DNA of 43,378 nucleotides from Anaerolineae bacterium (GTDB lineage Bacteria; Chloroflexota; Anaerolineae; Caldilineales; Caldilineaceae), in contig JAUIHI010000045.1 in the NCBI GenBank assembly GCA_030432295.1, positions 1 to 43,378 on the forward strand. Direction: 5' to 3'. Below the pieces are notes generated by a model. The model did no database searches, was not told the DNA's origin, and was given only the letters and a program-made list of their open reading frames with translations. Below, piece by piece: positions 33,373 to 43,199 of the stretch; the stretch's first letter is position 1; each line of letters starts with the position of its first letter. The translations under genes and the position numbers were made by a program.

Positions 33373-34716
33373 TTAGGGCCGCATGGATTGGAGCATCCGC
33401 GGAAAGGCAATCGCCTCGCGCAGGTGGCCGATGCCACATATCCACGAGACTGTGCGCTCGATGCCCAGGCCAAAACCGCTGTGGACGACCGAGCCGTACT
33501 TGCGCAGGTCCACATACCACTCGTAGGGTTCCATCGGCAGATTGTGGGCCTGAATCGCCGCGATCAGTTTCTCTGGGTCGCTCATGCGCTCGCTGCCGCC
33601 GGTGATCTCCCCGTAGCCTTCCGGCGCGAGCAGGTCCACGCTGCGACAGACCTCGGCCCGACCCGGCTCCGGCTCCATATAGAAAGCCTTTATCTGGGTG
33701 GGGTAGTGGTGAACAAAGACGGGCTTGTCGAATTGGGCCGCGATGTACGTCTCGTGGGGGCTGCCGAAGTCTTCGCCCCAGGGCATAGCTGGGACCGGAT
33801 CGTCGTAGCCGGGGACCAGTTCGCCCGCTTCCGCAGCAGCGTTGATCATCGCCACCGCTTCGTCGTAGTGGATGCGAGGGAAGGGGGCCATCACCCGTTG
33901 CAGCGAAGCCGTGTCCCGCTCCAGAACCTTTAGCTCCTCGGCATTTTCGGTCAGGCAGCGCTGGATGACGTAGCTGATCATCTCCTCCTCAATCTCCATC
34001 AACTGCTCCAGATTGCAGAAGGCGATCTCCGGCTCCAGCATCCAGAACTCTTGCAGATGGCGGCGGGTCTTGCTCTTTTCGGCCCGGAAGGTGGGGCCAA
34101 AGCAGTAGACTTTGCCAAAGGCGAAAATGTTGGCCTCGTTGTAGAGTTGGCCGGTCTGGGCCAGATAGGCCGGTTCGCCGTGGAAGTCGATCTCAAAGAG
34201 GGTCGTTGTGCCCTCGGCAGCCGCGGGAGTGAGGATAGGCGTGTCCATATTTAGAAAGCCGTGGCTGTCCAGCCAATCGCGCAGGGCGCGGATGACTGTG
34301 GCCCGCACCCGCAACACCGCCCACTGGCGAGAAGAGCGGATCCAAAGATGGCGGTTCTTCATCAGAAATTCCACCCCGTGCTCTTTGGGCTGGATGGGGT
34401 ACTCATCGGCAACCTGCACAACTTCCAGGCTGGTCGAATCCAACTCGTAGCCGCCGGGGATGCCGGGCGAGCGCTCGTTGGCGACCACTTTGCCCGTTAC
34501 CCGCAGGCTGCTCTCCTGGGTCAATTCTTTGGCCGCGGCGAAGTCCTCTTCGCTCACATTTTTCTTGAAAACCACTGCCTGACAGAGACCGGAGCCGTCC
34601 CGCACCTGCAAAAATTGAAGGCGGCCTTTGTTGGTTTTGGCGTAGAGCCAGCCCTGCAAAGTCACTTCTGCGCCGATATGCTCGGCCATTTCTCGGATTT
34701 GAATGATTGGGGCCAC
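33373..34716 (-). CDS. asnS: Asparaginyl-tRNA synthetase
   Basis: 447 residues, class II aminoacyl-tRNA synthetase. An OB-fold anticodon domain (about 10-105) is followed by the catalytic domain with [21 protein letters not shown] (motif 2, His/Arg loop), a [11 protein letters not shown] segment typical of AsnS rather than AspS, and motif 3 [12 protein letters not shown]. The start is GTG at 34716 with AAGGA eight bases upstream. It attaches asparagine to tRNA-Asn in the cytoplasm. Confidence 0.96.
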   Translation of the reverse strand: MAPIIQIREMAEHIGAEVTLQGWLYAKTNKGRLQFLQVRDGSGLCQAVVFKKNVSEEDFAAAKELTQESSLRVTGKVVANERSPGIPGGYELDSTSLEVVQVADEYPIQPKEHGVEFLMKNRHLWIRSSRQWAVLRVRATVIRALRDWLDSHGFLNMDTPILTPAAAEGTTTLFEIDFHGEPAYLAQTGQLYNEANIFAFGKVYCFGPTFRAEKSKTRRHLQEFWMLEPEIAFCNLEQLMEIEEEMISYVIQRCLTENAEELKVLERDTASLQRVMAPFPRIHYDEAVAMINAAAEAGELVPGYDDPVPAMPWGEDFGSPHETYIAAQFDKPVFVHHYPTQIKAFYMEPEPGRAEVCRSVDLLAPEGYGEITGGSERMSDPEKLIAAIQAHNLPMEPYEWYVDLRKYGSVVHSGFGLGIERTVSWICGIGHLREAIAFPRMLQSMRP

Positions 34717-34744
34717 GTTGCCATTCCTTTATCAGCTTATGTAA

Positions 34745-34817
34745 CGCAAGCTGTCAGCTTGCGCTGGCACAAACTAACAGTTTGTGTTATGAACTGTACC
34801 GCAGGCTGCCAGCTTGC
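34745..34817. repeat. Three consecutive palindromes upstream of asnS
   Basis: CGCAAGCTG-T-CAGCTTGCG (34745-34763), CACAAACT-AAC-AGTTTGTG (34768-34786) and GCAGGCTG-C-CAGCTTGC (34801-34817, one mismatch). The first and third share the arm. They fill the 104-bp gap between the disordered-protein stop and the asnS start, and could form alternative or cruciform structures. Confidence 0.8.
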
Positions 34818-34820
34818 GCC

Positions 34821-35510
34821 TTATTCCTCGTCATCCCAGTCTTCATCCCCCGCCTCCCGCGTCACTTTGACCGGTGTGTTGGGCCTGTTGAAGTATTCGT
34901 CCAGATGACTGTTGATCTCTTCTTGCAGCCGTTCCATGTGGATGGAAAGCTCGGCAGGTGGCCGCTTGGTCAGAAAAGATGTCTCGGACACATAGTCGCT
35001 GCTCGCGTCCCGATAGGCCGGGCGCACAATGTGGCTGTGAACATAGACTTCCACCGGTTCCTGGTAGTGTTCGGTCTCCGGGGCCACGGGTGGCAGGACT
35101 TCCGGCTGCTCCTGGCGGCGCTGGCGGCGATTGGAGGAACGCCGTTTGTTGTTTCTACTGCTACGCCTGCTCCCGCCACCGGAATTTGCACCGCTGCTGT
35201 TTCCGCCGCTATTGCCACTGTTGTTGCCACCGCCGGAATTCGCACCGCCGGAGCTGCCGCCAGCATTGGAATTTTTATTGGAGCGACGGCGTCTGCGGCG
35301 ACTTTCCCGCTGCTCGGACGACGGCCCACTCTGGCCTTTGGCATCGGATTGAGAGCGATTCTCGTCCTTTGTCTGGCCCGACGCGCTCTGGCCCTGGCTG
35401 TCCGAATTTTTGTTTTTGCGCTTGCGGAAATAGCGCCGGTTGCTGCGTTTGCCGCCGCCACTGCTCCCACCAGAAGATTGATTGTTGTTCTGTGGCTGTT
35501 CGTCTGCCAT
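34821..35510 (-). CDS. Disordered basic Arg/Ser/Asn/Gly-rich protein, unknown function
   Basis: 229 residues from MADEQPQNNNQSSGG (AAGGGG about nine bases before). Residues 1-145 are low complexity: Asn/Ser/Gly tracts alternate with basic clusters such as KRSNRRYFRKRKNK, ESRRRRRRSNKN and SSRNNKRRSSNRRQRR. Residues about 150-229 are acidic and more ordered (EVYVHSHIVRPAYRD, IHMERLQEEINSHLDEYF), possibly helical. The composition suggests binding to RNA or DNA, but no domain is recognised. It lies in the run ATP-grasp gene - this gene - asnS, with a small hairpin after the preceding stop. Confidence 0.75.
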   Translation of the reverse strand: MADEQPQNNNQSSGGSSGGGKRSNRRYFRKRKNKNSDSQGQSASGQTKDENRSQSDAKGQSGPSSEQRESRRRRRRSNKNSNAGGSSGGANSGGGNNSGNSGGNSSGANSGGGSRRSSRNNKRRSSNRRQRRQEQPEVLPPVAPETEHYQEPVEVYVHSHIVRPAYRDASSDYVSETSFLTKRPPAELSIHMERLQEEINSHLDEYFNRPNTPVKVTREAGDEDWDDEE

Positions 35511-35528
35511 CGGTCTGTTCCCCTTCCA

Positions 35529-35547
35529 GTGCGGTTGCAAACCGCAC
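35529..35547. repeat. Short palindrome between ATP-grasp gene and disordered-protein gene
   Basis: GTGCGGTT (35529-35536) pairs perfectly with 35540-35547 around GCA. It sits directly after the minus-strand stop codon (35548-35550) and before the ribosome site of the next gene, so it could attenuate read-through. Confidence 0.6.
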
Positions 35548-36960
35548 CTACAAATCTACACGTTTCTCTGCCAAAAAGAGCGATGCCGCCGAACCGCCCC
35601 CCGCGCTCACATTCAACAATGCGCTTGTGCCCAGCCGCACCCCCGCGTGTTCCACCGAAGCACCCCGCCAGACATACGGGTCCAAATCCACCATCCGCGC
35701 GAGAAATTGCAGCCTATCCTCCTGCCACACAGGGAAAATCTCCCGGGGTGTGGGGACGCGGCGCTGGACTACGTGGGGTTCGGAGAGTGCCCGTTGCAAC
35801 GCACTTTCCCAGACCGCGGCGTCGGTCTCCCAGCCCAGCAAAACCCCTGTGCCGCCATATTCCCGGATGGGTTTCAGCACCAGTTCGTCCTTGCGCTCCC
35901 GAATCAACGCTACCAGTTCTACCTGCGTTCCCTCGAAACGGGTTGTCTGATCTGCCACCAGACGGCTCCAGGGAACGTACTTCTGGACGGCGGCCTGCTC
36001 CGCGGCGGTGAAGCGGTGCTGATTTTCTTCGTCGCTGATCAGGGCAAAGAGCGCTTTGTTGTAGAGCAACTGGCAGTTGAAATGGTTGGCCATGCAGACC
36101 GCGTTCTGGGCCACAGCCTGGACCAGCGGCTGGGCCATCAGTTCCACCGGGTCGGGATAGCGTTTGATCAGTTCGTTGACCACCACCCGTTTGTAGACAA
36201 CATCTACACGAAAATTATCCCCGGCCCACAGCCGCCCATCCCGCAGTGTCAGTTCGTCGGGATCGCAGATGATCACCCGGCTGCCCTCGGCTTCAAAGAC
36301 CTGCTGGGAAAGCAGGAATTCGTTGCGGGTGCGTACACTGCGCCAGTCTACAATCGCGATGTTGGGCCGCTCAACCGCGGTGTGGTCGGTGGCTGCACAC
36401 CAGTCCCGATAGGTCTCCACCAGCGTGCGGTGTACCCGGCTGCGTACAGGCGGGCGGGTCAGGTGATACTCCTGGGCGAAACGGCCCATCGGCTCGAATT
36501 CGGCGAAGAGGTCGCCCAACACATCGCCGTAGCCCAGACCGCCGGGGCTGTCTGCATTGTACTCCAAAAAGTGCAGATCGCCCTGATCCAGTGTGGGACC
36601 GGGCAGCCAGAAAGCATCCATCCGGGCCGAGACATCGGGTGCGCCGTAGACATCGGGCAGTTCCATCAGGCTGGCTTCGGCAGGTGAGAGATGGAGCAGC
36701 CGCTGGCTGTCCAGTTCGCCCGTGCGCAGGGCTGCGTAGATTTTGTGCAGCGCGCCGGTCACGTTCGCCGTGGCTTCGGCGATGAGGTCATATTCCTGGG
36801 GGTGCAGGAACTGGGGCCGCAGCACATTGCAGATGGCCCGGTCGCCAAAGTAGAGCAGATTTTCCCGCATCTGCTCCTGAAAGCGGCTCCACAGGCCAGG
36901 CGCGTCGCTTTCGCGCAGAAGTTGGTGATAGCGTTCAACGGCCAGGGCGGTAGGGTGCAT
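35548..36960 (-). CDS. Circularly permuted ATP-grasp-type protein
   Basis: 470 residues from MHPTALAVERYHQLLRESDA (ATG 36960; a TTG at 36999 is a weaker alternative). The sequence has the look of circularly permuted ATP-grasp enzymes: FLEYNADSPGGLGYGD (about 140-155), VVNELIKRYPD, ELVLKPIREYGGTGVLLGW (the glycine-rich ATP loop near 350) and C-terminal SALLNVSAGGGSAAS. Relatives include glutathionylspermidine-synthase-like and peptide-ligase enzymes joining a carboxylate to an amine with ATP. Substrates are unknown. The start is divergent from the DGPF gene across 312 bp. Confidence 0.78.
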   Translation of the reverse strand: MHPTALAVERYHQLLRESDAPGLWSRFQEQMRENLLYFGDRAICNVLRPQFLHPQEYDLIAEATANVTGALHKIYAALRTGELDSQRLLHLSPAEASLMELPDVYGAPDVSARMDAFWLPGPTLDQGDLHFLEYNADSPGGLGYGDVLGDLFAEFEPMGRFAQEYHLTRPPVRSRVHRTLVETYRDWCAATDHTAVERPNIAIVDWRSVRTRNEFLLSQQVFEAEGSRVIICDPDELTLRDGRLWAGDNFRVDVVYKRVVVNELIKRYPDPVELMAQPLVQAVAQNAVCMANHFNCQLLYNKALFALISDEENQHRFTAAEQAAVQKYVPWSRLVADQTTRFEGTQVELVALIRERKDELVLKPIREYGGTGVLLGWETDAAVWESALQRALSEPHVVQRRVPTPREIFPVWQEDRLQFLARMVDLDPYVWRGASVEHAGVRLGTSALLNVSAGGGSAASLFLAEKRVDL

Positions 36961-37272
36961 GGGACGCGATTTCTTTGGTGTCGCTTGGGGCGCGGCCAAG
37001 CGGAAAACGAGCGATTCTACAGGCGACCGGGGATTTCAGTCCGCTTTAGTATGCCACAGGAGAAAGCCATCTACGAGTTAGCAAACCGCATCGTCTGGAA
37101 TTTGTGGTTGACAATGCACCCATTATACATAAAACTTACTCAATAGAAAGCTGAACCGAAAATCTGTAAAAATTTGTCTTCCTTTGCTGTCGATCTTCAC
37201 TTGCCCCGTTCGTCGTATTATCAGAAGGGCGAAGGGTTCGCCCGCGATTCCATCCCAAAGGAGAGAATTTCT
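36961..37272. other. 312-bp divergent intergenic region
   Basis: No gene is supported. It contains the putative ECF42-type promoter (37188-37214) for the plus-strand pair, a lone TTGACA at 37108-37113 without a matching -10 at the right distance, and an AT-rich segment at 37095-37180. Short open frames here lack ribosome sites. Confidence 0.6.
37188..37214 (+). promoter_or_regulatory. Putative ECF42 sigma-factor promoter
   Basis: TGTCGA (37188-37193), a 17-bp spacer and CGTC (37211-37214), 58 bp before the DGPF start. As I recall the ECF42 literature, these sigma factors recognise TGTCGA at -35 and CG(A/T)C at -10 upstream of DGPF genes; this match is exact. Autoregulation by the sigma factor encoded two genes on is inferred. 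Confidence 0.6.
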
Positions 37273-37623
37273 ATGCGTTACATCTGTCTGATCTACACAA
37301 ACGAAGCCCAGGATGCCCAGGCGACCGAGGCCGAACAGCAGGCCAATATGGGAGCCTACTACGGCTTCACCGAGGCCATCAACAAAGCTGGTGTGAACAA
37401 AGGCGGTGACGCGCTGATGCCCACCAGTATGGCGACAACCGTGCGCGTGCGCGATGGCAAAACAGTTACCACCGACGGCCCTTTCGCCGAAACCAAAGAG
37501 CAACTGGGCGGTTTCTATATGCTGGAATGCGCCAATCTGGATGAGGCCATCGAATGGGCTGCCAAAATCCCCGGCGCGGCCATCGGATCGGTGGAAGTGC
37601 GCCCGGTGATGGAGTTCAACTAA
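37273..37623 (+). CDS. DGPF/YCII-related domain protein
   Basis: 116 residues from [13 protein letters not shown] with AAAGGAG about nine bases upstream; longer in-frame starts lack ribosome sites and run through the promoter. The signature [18 protein letters not shown] (about 75-92) places it in the YCII/DGPF family, small ferredoxin-like-fold proteins of unknown reaction. Genes of this family are characteristically beside ECF42 sigma factors, as here (79 bp upstream). The target promoter lies 58 bp before it. Confidence 0.93.
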   Translation: MRYICLIYTNEAQDAQATEAEQQANMGAYYGFTEAINKAGVNKGGDALMPTSMATTVRVRDGKTVTTDGPFAETKEQLGGFYMLECANLDEAIEWAAKIPGAAIGSVEVRPVMEFN

Positions 37624-37631
37624 AAGGGACC

Positions 37632-37688
37632 GGGGATTAGGGACTGGGGATTGGATATTCGACTGTCTGCTCCCAGTCCCTAATCCCC
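37632..37688 (+). repeat. Heptad hairpin between DGPF and sigma genes
   Basis: The left side is four heptads, GGGATTA, GGGACTG, GGGATTG, GATATTC (37633-37660). Its first 17 bases (37632-37648) pair perfectly with 37672-37688. The right arm ends 14 bp before the sigma ATG at 37703. It could be an intercistronic terminator or attenuator controlling how much sigma is made per DGPF message. Confidence 0.85.
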
Positions 37689-37702
37689 AATCACTAATCC
37701 CA

Positions 37703-38989
37703 ATGAACCTTTCCCACAGCCACCTGACTATCGAACAGACCTTCCGCCAGGAGTCGGGCCGGGTATTGGCCGGGCTGATTAGCTGGCTGGGCGGTGATTT
37801 TGAGATGGCGGAAGATGGCCTGCAGGACGCGCTGCTTGTGGCATTGGAGCGCTGGCCCACCGAAGGCATCCCCCGGGTCCCCGCGGCCTGGATCACAACG
37901 ACAGCCCGACGCAAGATCATCGACCGGCTACGGCGGCGAAAGACGCTGGCACGCAAAACCGAAATTCTGGCCCAGGAAGAGACGCGGCGACTGTCCGGTG
38001 GGAAGGAAGGCGAAGAGGACGTGAAACACTTCCCCGATGAGCGGCTGGCCCTTATCTTCACCTGCTGCCACCCCGCACTGGCCGAGGAAGCCCAGATCGC
38101 CCTCACCCTGCGCACCCTCGGCGGGCTGACCACCGACGAAATCGCATCGGCCTTTCTGGTCCCTGTGCCCACAATGGCCCAACGGCTGGTGCGGGCCAAA
38201 CGCAAGATCAGCAATGCGGGCATTCCCTTTCGGGTTCCTCCCGCGGCTGTGCTAAAAGAGCGGCTGGACGCGGTGATGAGCGTCATCTACCTCATTTTCA
38301 GCGAAGGCTACGCGGCCAGTTCCGGTGATGCACTGATCCGCCTGGAACTGTGCGCCGAGGCCATCCATCTGGCCCAAGTGCTGGCCCAACTCCTGGCCGA
38401 AGACCCGGCCCTGGACGAGGAACCGGAAGTGCTGGGTCTGCTGGCACTGATGCTCCTCCACGACTCCCGGCGAGATGCCCGTCTCGGCCCGGATGGGGAG
38501 ATGGTGCTGCTGGAGGAGCAGGAGCGATCCCTGTGGAAGCGGGAGCAGATTGGGCTGGGGATGGGTCTGGTGGAGCGGGCACTGCGTATGGGGCGGCCCG
38601 GCCCCTATCAGATCCAGGCCGCGATTGCCGCGCTGCACGGCGAGGCCCAAAGCGCAGCCGAGACCGATTGGCACGAAATTGCGCTGCTCTACGACGCACT
38701 CTACCGGATGCACCCGTCCCCTGTCGTCGAACTGAACCGGGCCGTGGCCGTGGCAATGGCGCAGGGTCCCCAGACCGGACTCGACCTGCTGGACGATCCG
38801 GGGCTGGCCCTGGCCCTGGACAGCTACCACTTCTACCACGCGGCCCGGGCCGATCTCCTGCGCCGGTTGGGTCAACAGGAGTTGGCGCGGGTAGCCTATC
38901 GCCGGGCGCTGGAACTGACCCAAAACGATGTAGAACGACGTTTTCTGCAACGCAGGCTGGTGGAAGTGGGGGAAACTGAACAGATGTAA
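37703..38989 (+). CDS. ECF42-type RNA polymerase sigma factor
   Basis: 428 residues. The sigma-2 region is at about 10-80 ([34 protein letters not shown]) and sigma-4 at about 115-185 ([33 protein letters not shown]). A long C-terminal helical extension (about 200-420), TPR-like, contains [15 protein letters not shown] and [14 protein letters not shown]. This layout and the DGPF neighbour define the ECF42 group, which has no separate anti-sigma factor and uses its extension for control. No Shine-Dalgarno precedes the ATG; a hairpin lies immediately upstream. Confidence 0.93.
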   Translation: MNLSHSHLTIEQTFRQESGRVLAGLISWLGGDFEMAEDGLQDALLVALERWPTEGIPRVPAAWITTTARRKIIDRLRRRKTLARKTEILAQEETRRLSGGKEGEEDVKHFPDERLALIFTCCHPALAEEAQIALTLRTLGGLTTDEIASAFLVPVPTMAQRLVRAKRKISNAGIPFRVPPAAVLKERLDAVMSVIYLIFSEGYAASSGDALIRLELCAEAIHLAQVLAQLLAEDPALDEEPEVLGLLALMLLHDSRRDARLGPDGEMVLLEEQERSLWKREQIGLGMGLVERALRMGRPGPYQIQAAIAALHGEAQSAAETDWHEIALLYDALYRMHPSPVVELNRAVAVAMAQGPQTGLDLLDDPGLALALDSYHFYHAARADLLRRLGQQELARVAYRRALELTQNDVERRFLQRRLVEVGETEQM

Positions 38990-39000
38990 AAGAGAAAAGA

Positions 39001-39071
39001 GCTATTGGGTATTGGATATTTCGCAGTGAGGAGCGTCCGACGTCACTGCGAAATATCCAATACCCAATAGC
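39001..39071. terminator. 29-bp-arm heptad hairpin between convergent genes
   Basis: Arms 39001-39029 and 39043-39071 are perfect complements with a 13-base loop. The left side (GCTATTG, GGTATTG, GATATTT, CG...) shares GGTATTGGATATTTCG with the hairpin at 31108. It separates the sigma gene stop (38989) from the amidohydrolase stop (39074). Confidence 0.85.
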
Positions 39072-39073
39072 CA

Positions 39074-40702
<1,629 letters not shown>

Positions 40703-40708
40703 AGGTCA

Positions 40709-40732
40709 GTTGATTGGGTGATTGGTTGATTC
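40709..40732. repeat. GTTGATTG octad array upstream of the amidohydrolase
   Basis: Three 8-base units (GTTGATTG, GGTGATTG, GTTGATTC). Its reverse complement is the CAATCAAC type that encodes the N-terminus of the TetR protein at 23991-24022. Confidence 0.75.
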
Positions 40733-40896
40733 GATGTCGGGCGCGTGTAGGATACTCGATGGGACGGGGGAGTGCAAGGGAAGCAAGGCGGCAAGATGCA
40801 ATTCTGAGTGCGTTGACAGCGGGCTTCAGGCAGCGTACAATCAAATCACCATTTGAACAACTGAGGGTTCACGTCAATTATCCAAAGGAGGCGTTC

Positions 40897-41319
40897 ATGG
40901 ACTTCGCATCGATCAACTGGCTGGCTGTGGTAGTCTGTGTGGTGATGAGTATGATCAGCGGGACGCTCTGGTATAACCCCAAGACTTTCTTCCCCGTCTG
41001 GTGGAAAGGTATCGGCAAGACGGGTGAGCCGGGGATGGAAGGCAATATGGGGCTGACGTGGGGACTGACGATTCTCTCGTCGCTGGTGCAGGCGATCTTT
41101 ATGGCTCTGCTGGTCAATGCACTCGGCGGGGTGCTGGGCGGAGTATCGCTTGCATCCGGCATCACAACGGGCTTCCTTCTCTGGCTGGGCTTTGTGGCCC
41201 CGACCAATCTGGTCAACAAACTCTTTGCCGGGCACGGGCTGAAAGTCTGGGCGATTGAGGCGGGCAACCATCTGGTCAATCTTGTCCTCTTTGGCGCAAT
41301 TCTGGGGGTCTGGCGCTAG
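40897..41319 (+). CDS. DUF1761 family membrane protein
   Basis: 140 residues from MDFASINWLAVVVCVVMSM with AAAGGAG seven bases upstream. Four hydrophobic segments and the early GTLWYNPKTFFPVWWK phrase are typical of DUF1761, small inner-membrane proteins without known function. The upstream in-frame extension to 40714 is not credible. Next to EVE and nitroreductase genes on the same strand, 84 bp and 577 bp away. Confidence 0.85.
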   Translation: MDFASINWLAVVVCVVMSMISGTLWYNPKTFFPVWWKGIGKTGEPGMEGNMGLTWGLTILSSLVQAIFMALLVNALGGVLGGVSLASGITTGFLLWLGFVAPTNLVNKLFAGHGLKVWAIEAGNHLVNLVLFGAILGVWR

Positions 41320-41403
41320 ACGCGAGATGCAGCAATCCATCCCTTCTACTGCGACAAACGCCACTTCCGACCGGTCTCCTCGACCAGCCACAAAGGATCG
41401 CAG

Positions 41404-41850
41404 ATGTCCAACCACAACTATTGGATTGGCGTCGTCTCTCGCGCACACATGCAGATCGGCGTCCAGGGCGGCTTTATTCAACTCAACCACGGCAAGCGCG
41501 CACCCCTGCAAAAACTGCGCGCGGGCGACGGGCTGGTGATCTATTCTCCGCGCACAGATTACCCCGACGGCGCACCGCTGCAAGCCTTTACGGCTCTGGG
41601 TGTCATCACTTCCGGCGAAATCTACCAAGTGGAGATGAATCCCGACTTCAAACCCTATCGGGTGGATGTGAAATTTCTGGAATGCCAGGAAGCGCCCATC
41701 AGGCCGCTGATCGAAAAGCTCTCGTTTATCACAAACAAAACCCGCTGGGGGGCAGCCTTTCGCTTTGGCCAACTCAAAGTGCCAGGGGACGACTTCGCCC
41801 TGATTGCCGCTGCGATGGGCTGTCCAGAATTCCTCAACTACACTGCCTAA
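41404..41850 (+). CDS. EVE domain protein (UPF0310)
   Basis: 148 residues, nearly all one EVE domain: NYWIGVVSRAHMQIGVQGGF (aromatic cage start), LRAGDGLVIYSP and RWGAAFRFGQLKVPGDDF. EVE is a PUA-like fold that binds modified bases in DNA or RNA. Here it is a stand-alone protein with no restriction or helicase partner nearby. AAAGGAT precedes the ATG by about six bases. The nitroreductase follows at 46 bp. Confidence 0.9.
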   Translation: MSNHNYWIGVVSRAHMQIGVQGGFIQLNHGKRAPLQKLRAGDGLVIYSPRTDYPDGAPLQAFTALGVITSGEIYQVEMNPDFKPYRVDVKFLECQEAPIRPLIEKLSFITNKTRWGAAFRFGQLKVPGDDFALIAAAMGCPEFLNYTA

Positions 41851-41896
41851 ACCCCCTTTTCCAGGCAGCAAATCAACCCTTTTCAGGAGGTGACAA

Positions 41897-42403
41897 ATGG
41901 ACGTATTCACCGCTATCCAGACAGTTTTGGCCGTGCGCAGTTACCGGGACGAACCCGTGCCCCCGGAAATCATTCGGCGCATTGTGGAGGCGGGACGGCT
42001 CACCGGCAGCAGTATGAACGGCCAGCCCTGGCACTTTGTTGTGGTGGAAAACCGGGAGACCCTGCACAAATTGGGAAGTCTGGCCCGCAGCGGACCCTAC
42101 ACCGCGCAGGCGGCCTTCGCGATTGTCGTGGCCATGGAGGAATCGCGCTTTGCGGTCTCGGATGGCAGCCGGGCCATCCAGTCGATGGTGCTGGCGGCCT
42201 GGGCCGAAGGGGTCGGCTCCAATTGGGTCGGCTTCCGGGGAATGGACGAAGTGAAGGCGCTGCTGGGGATTCCCGGCGAAATGGATGTACTGGCGATCCT
42301 GCCCTTTGGCTATCCCGCCCAGGCCGTGGGCAAAGGCAAAAAGAAGCGCAAACCCCTGGCCGCGGTCGCCCACAGCGAACAGTTTGGGCAGCCGCTAGAC
42401 TGA
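41897..42403 (+). CDS. Nitroreductase family flavoprotein
   Basis: 168 residues with the strongest ribosome site of the window (AGGAGGTGA, five bases before the ATG). AVRSYRDEPVPPE (about 12-24) and NGQPWHFVVVEN (about 41-52) are the FMN-binding segments of the nitroreductase fold; the C-terminus is Lys-rich. The family reduces nitro compounds, quinones or flavins with NAD(P)H as a dimer; the natural substrate here is unknown. It is probably in the same transcript as the EVE gene. Confidence 0.9.
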   Translation: MDVFTAIQTVLAVRSYRDEPVPPEIIRRIVEAGRLTGSSMNGQPWHFVVVENRETLHKLGSLARSGPYTAQAAFAIVVAMEESRFAVSDGSRAIQSMVLAAWAEGVGSNWVGFRGMDEVKALLGIPGEMDVLAILPFGYPAQAVGKGKKKRKPLAAVAHSEQFGQPLD

Positions 42404-42408
42404 AGATA

Positions 42409-42489
42409 GGACGCTGATTTGCGCTGAAAAGAGTGATTGACGCAGATTTTATCAGCGCAAATCAGTTGTTTCTGCGCCAATCAGCGTCC
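42409..42489. terminator. Complex inverted repeat between convergent genes
   Basis: GGACGCTGATTTGCGCTGA (42409-42427) pairs with 42471-42489 at 17 of 19 positions, while CTGATTTGCGCTGA (42414-42427) pairs perfectly with 42452-42465. The two pairings exclude each other. It spans the gap between the nitroreductase and the acetyltransferase stops. Confidence 0.75.
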
Positions 42490-42494
42490 CATTC

Positions 42495-43199
42495 TTAAAG
42501 CCGGTTCATCTCCGTCAGCGACAGCCCCGTTTCGCCGCTGTAGAGCCAGCGCTCCAAATTGGCTTTGATGCGCGGCCAATCCCCATCGGTCATTCCGAAC
42601 CAGGCCGTGTCCCGGTTACGCCCCCGCACAATCAGATGCTGACGGAAGATACCCTCGAACTGGAAGCCCAGACGCAAGGCAGCCGCGCGGGAACGGGCGT
42701 TGAGACTGTCACACTTCCACTCCACCCGCCGGCAGTGCTGCTGGTCGAAGGACTCGCAGAGCATCAGATAGATGGATTCGGTGTTGACTTTTGTGCGCTG
42801 GGCTTCCGGCGCGTACCAGATGTGGCCCAACTCCACCCGGCGCTGGGCAGGCACGATATTGAGAAAGCTGACGATCCCAACTCTGCGTTGGGCCCCCACC
42901 CGACGCCCAGCAGCCCGATCCGTCACCGTGAAAAAGAGGGGTTCACTGGAAGTCTGACACTGCTCCAGCCAGCCCTGCATCGCCGCTTGATCCGCAAAGG
43001 GGCCGTTGGACATATACGTCCACAACTGCTCCCGAACCGGGTCGCCGTGGCTGGCTGCATAGAGTTCGGCGACATCTGCCGCGGCATCCACCGGCGTCAG
43101 GCTGACAAACTGGCCCTCGTACGATTGACGGCGAGGCGGGGTAGGATTGTCGATGGGTGTGACCGGCACACCGACGGGTAAAGAGACTGTGGACGTCAT
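42495..43199 (-). CDS. GNAT N-acetyltransferase (RimJ/RimL type)
   Basis: 234 residues from MTSTVSLPVG; GGAG seven bases upstream supports this start over 43253. The acetyl-CoA binding core includes ELGHIWYAPEAQRTKVNTES (about 140-160) and WKCDSLNARSRAAALRLGFQ with EGIFRQH, a pattern of RimJ/RimL-like enzymes of the GNAT_3 group. It acetylates an amino group, protein or small molecule. The first 45 residues look disordered. Convergent with the nitroreductase. Confidence 0.88.
   Translation of the reverse strand: MTSTVSLPVGVPVTPIDNPTPPRRQSYEGQFVSLTPVDAAADVAELYAASHGDPVREQLWTYMSNGPFADQAAMQGWLEQCQTSSEPLFFTVTDRAAGRRVGAQRRVGIVSFLNIVPAQRRVELGHIWYAPEAQRTKVNTESIYLMLCESFDQQHCRRVEWKCDSLNARSRAAALRLGFQFEGIFRQHLIVRGRNRDTAWFGMTDGDWPRIKANLERWLYSGETGLSLTEMNRL

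Noticed and set aside
37108-37136. Sigma-70 promoter from TTGACA at 37108
   Set aside because: At 16-18 bp spacing the -10 would be TAAAAC/AAAACT, a poor match, and the ECF-type element nearer the gene fits better.
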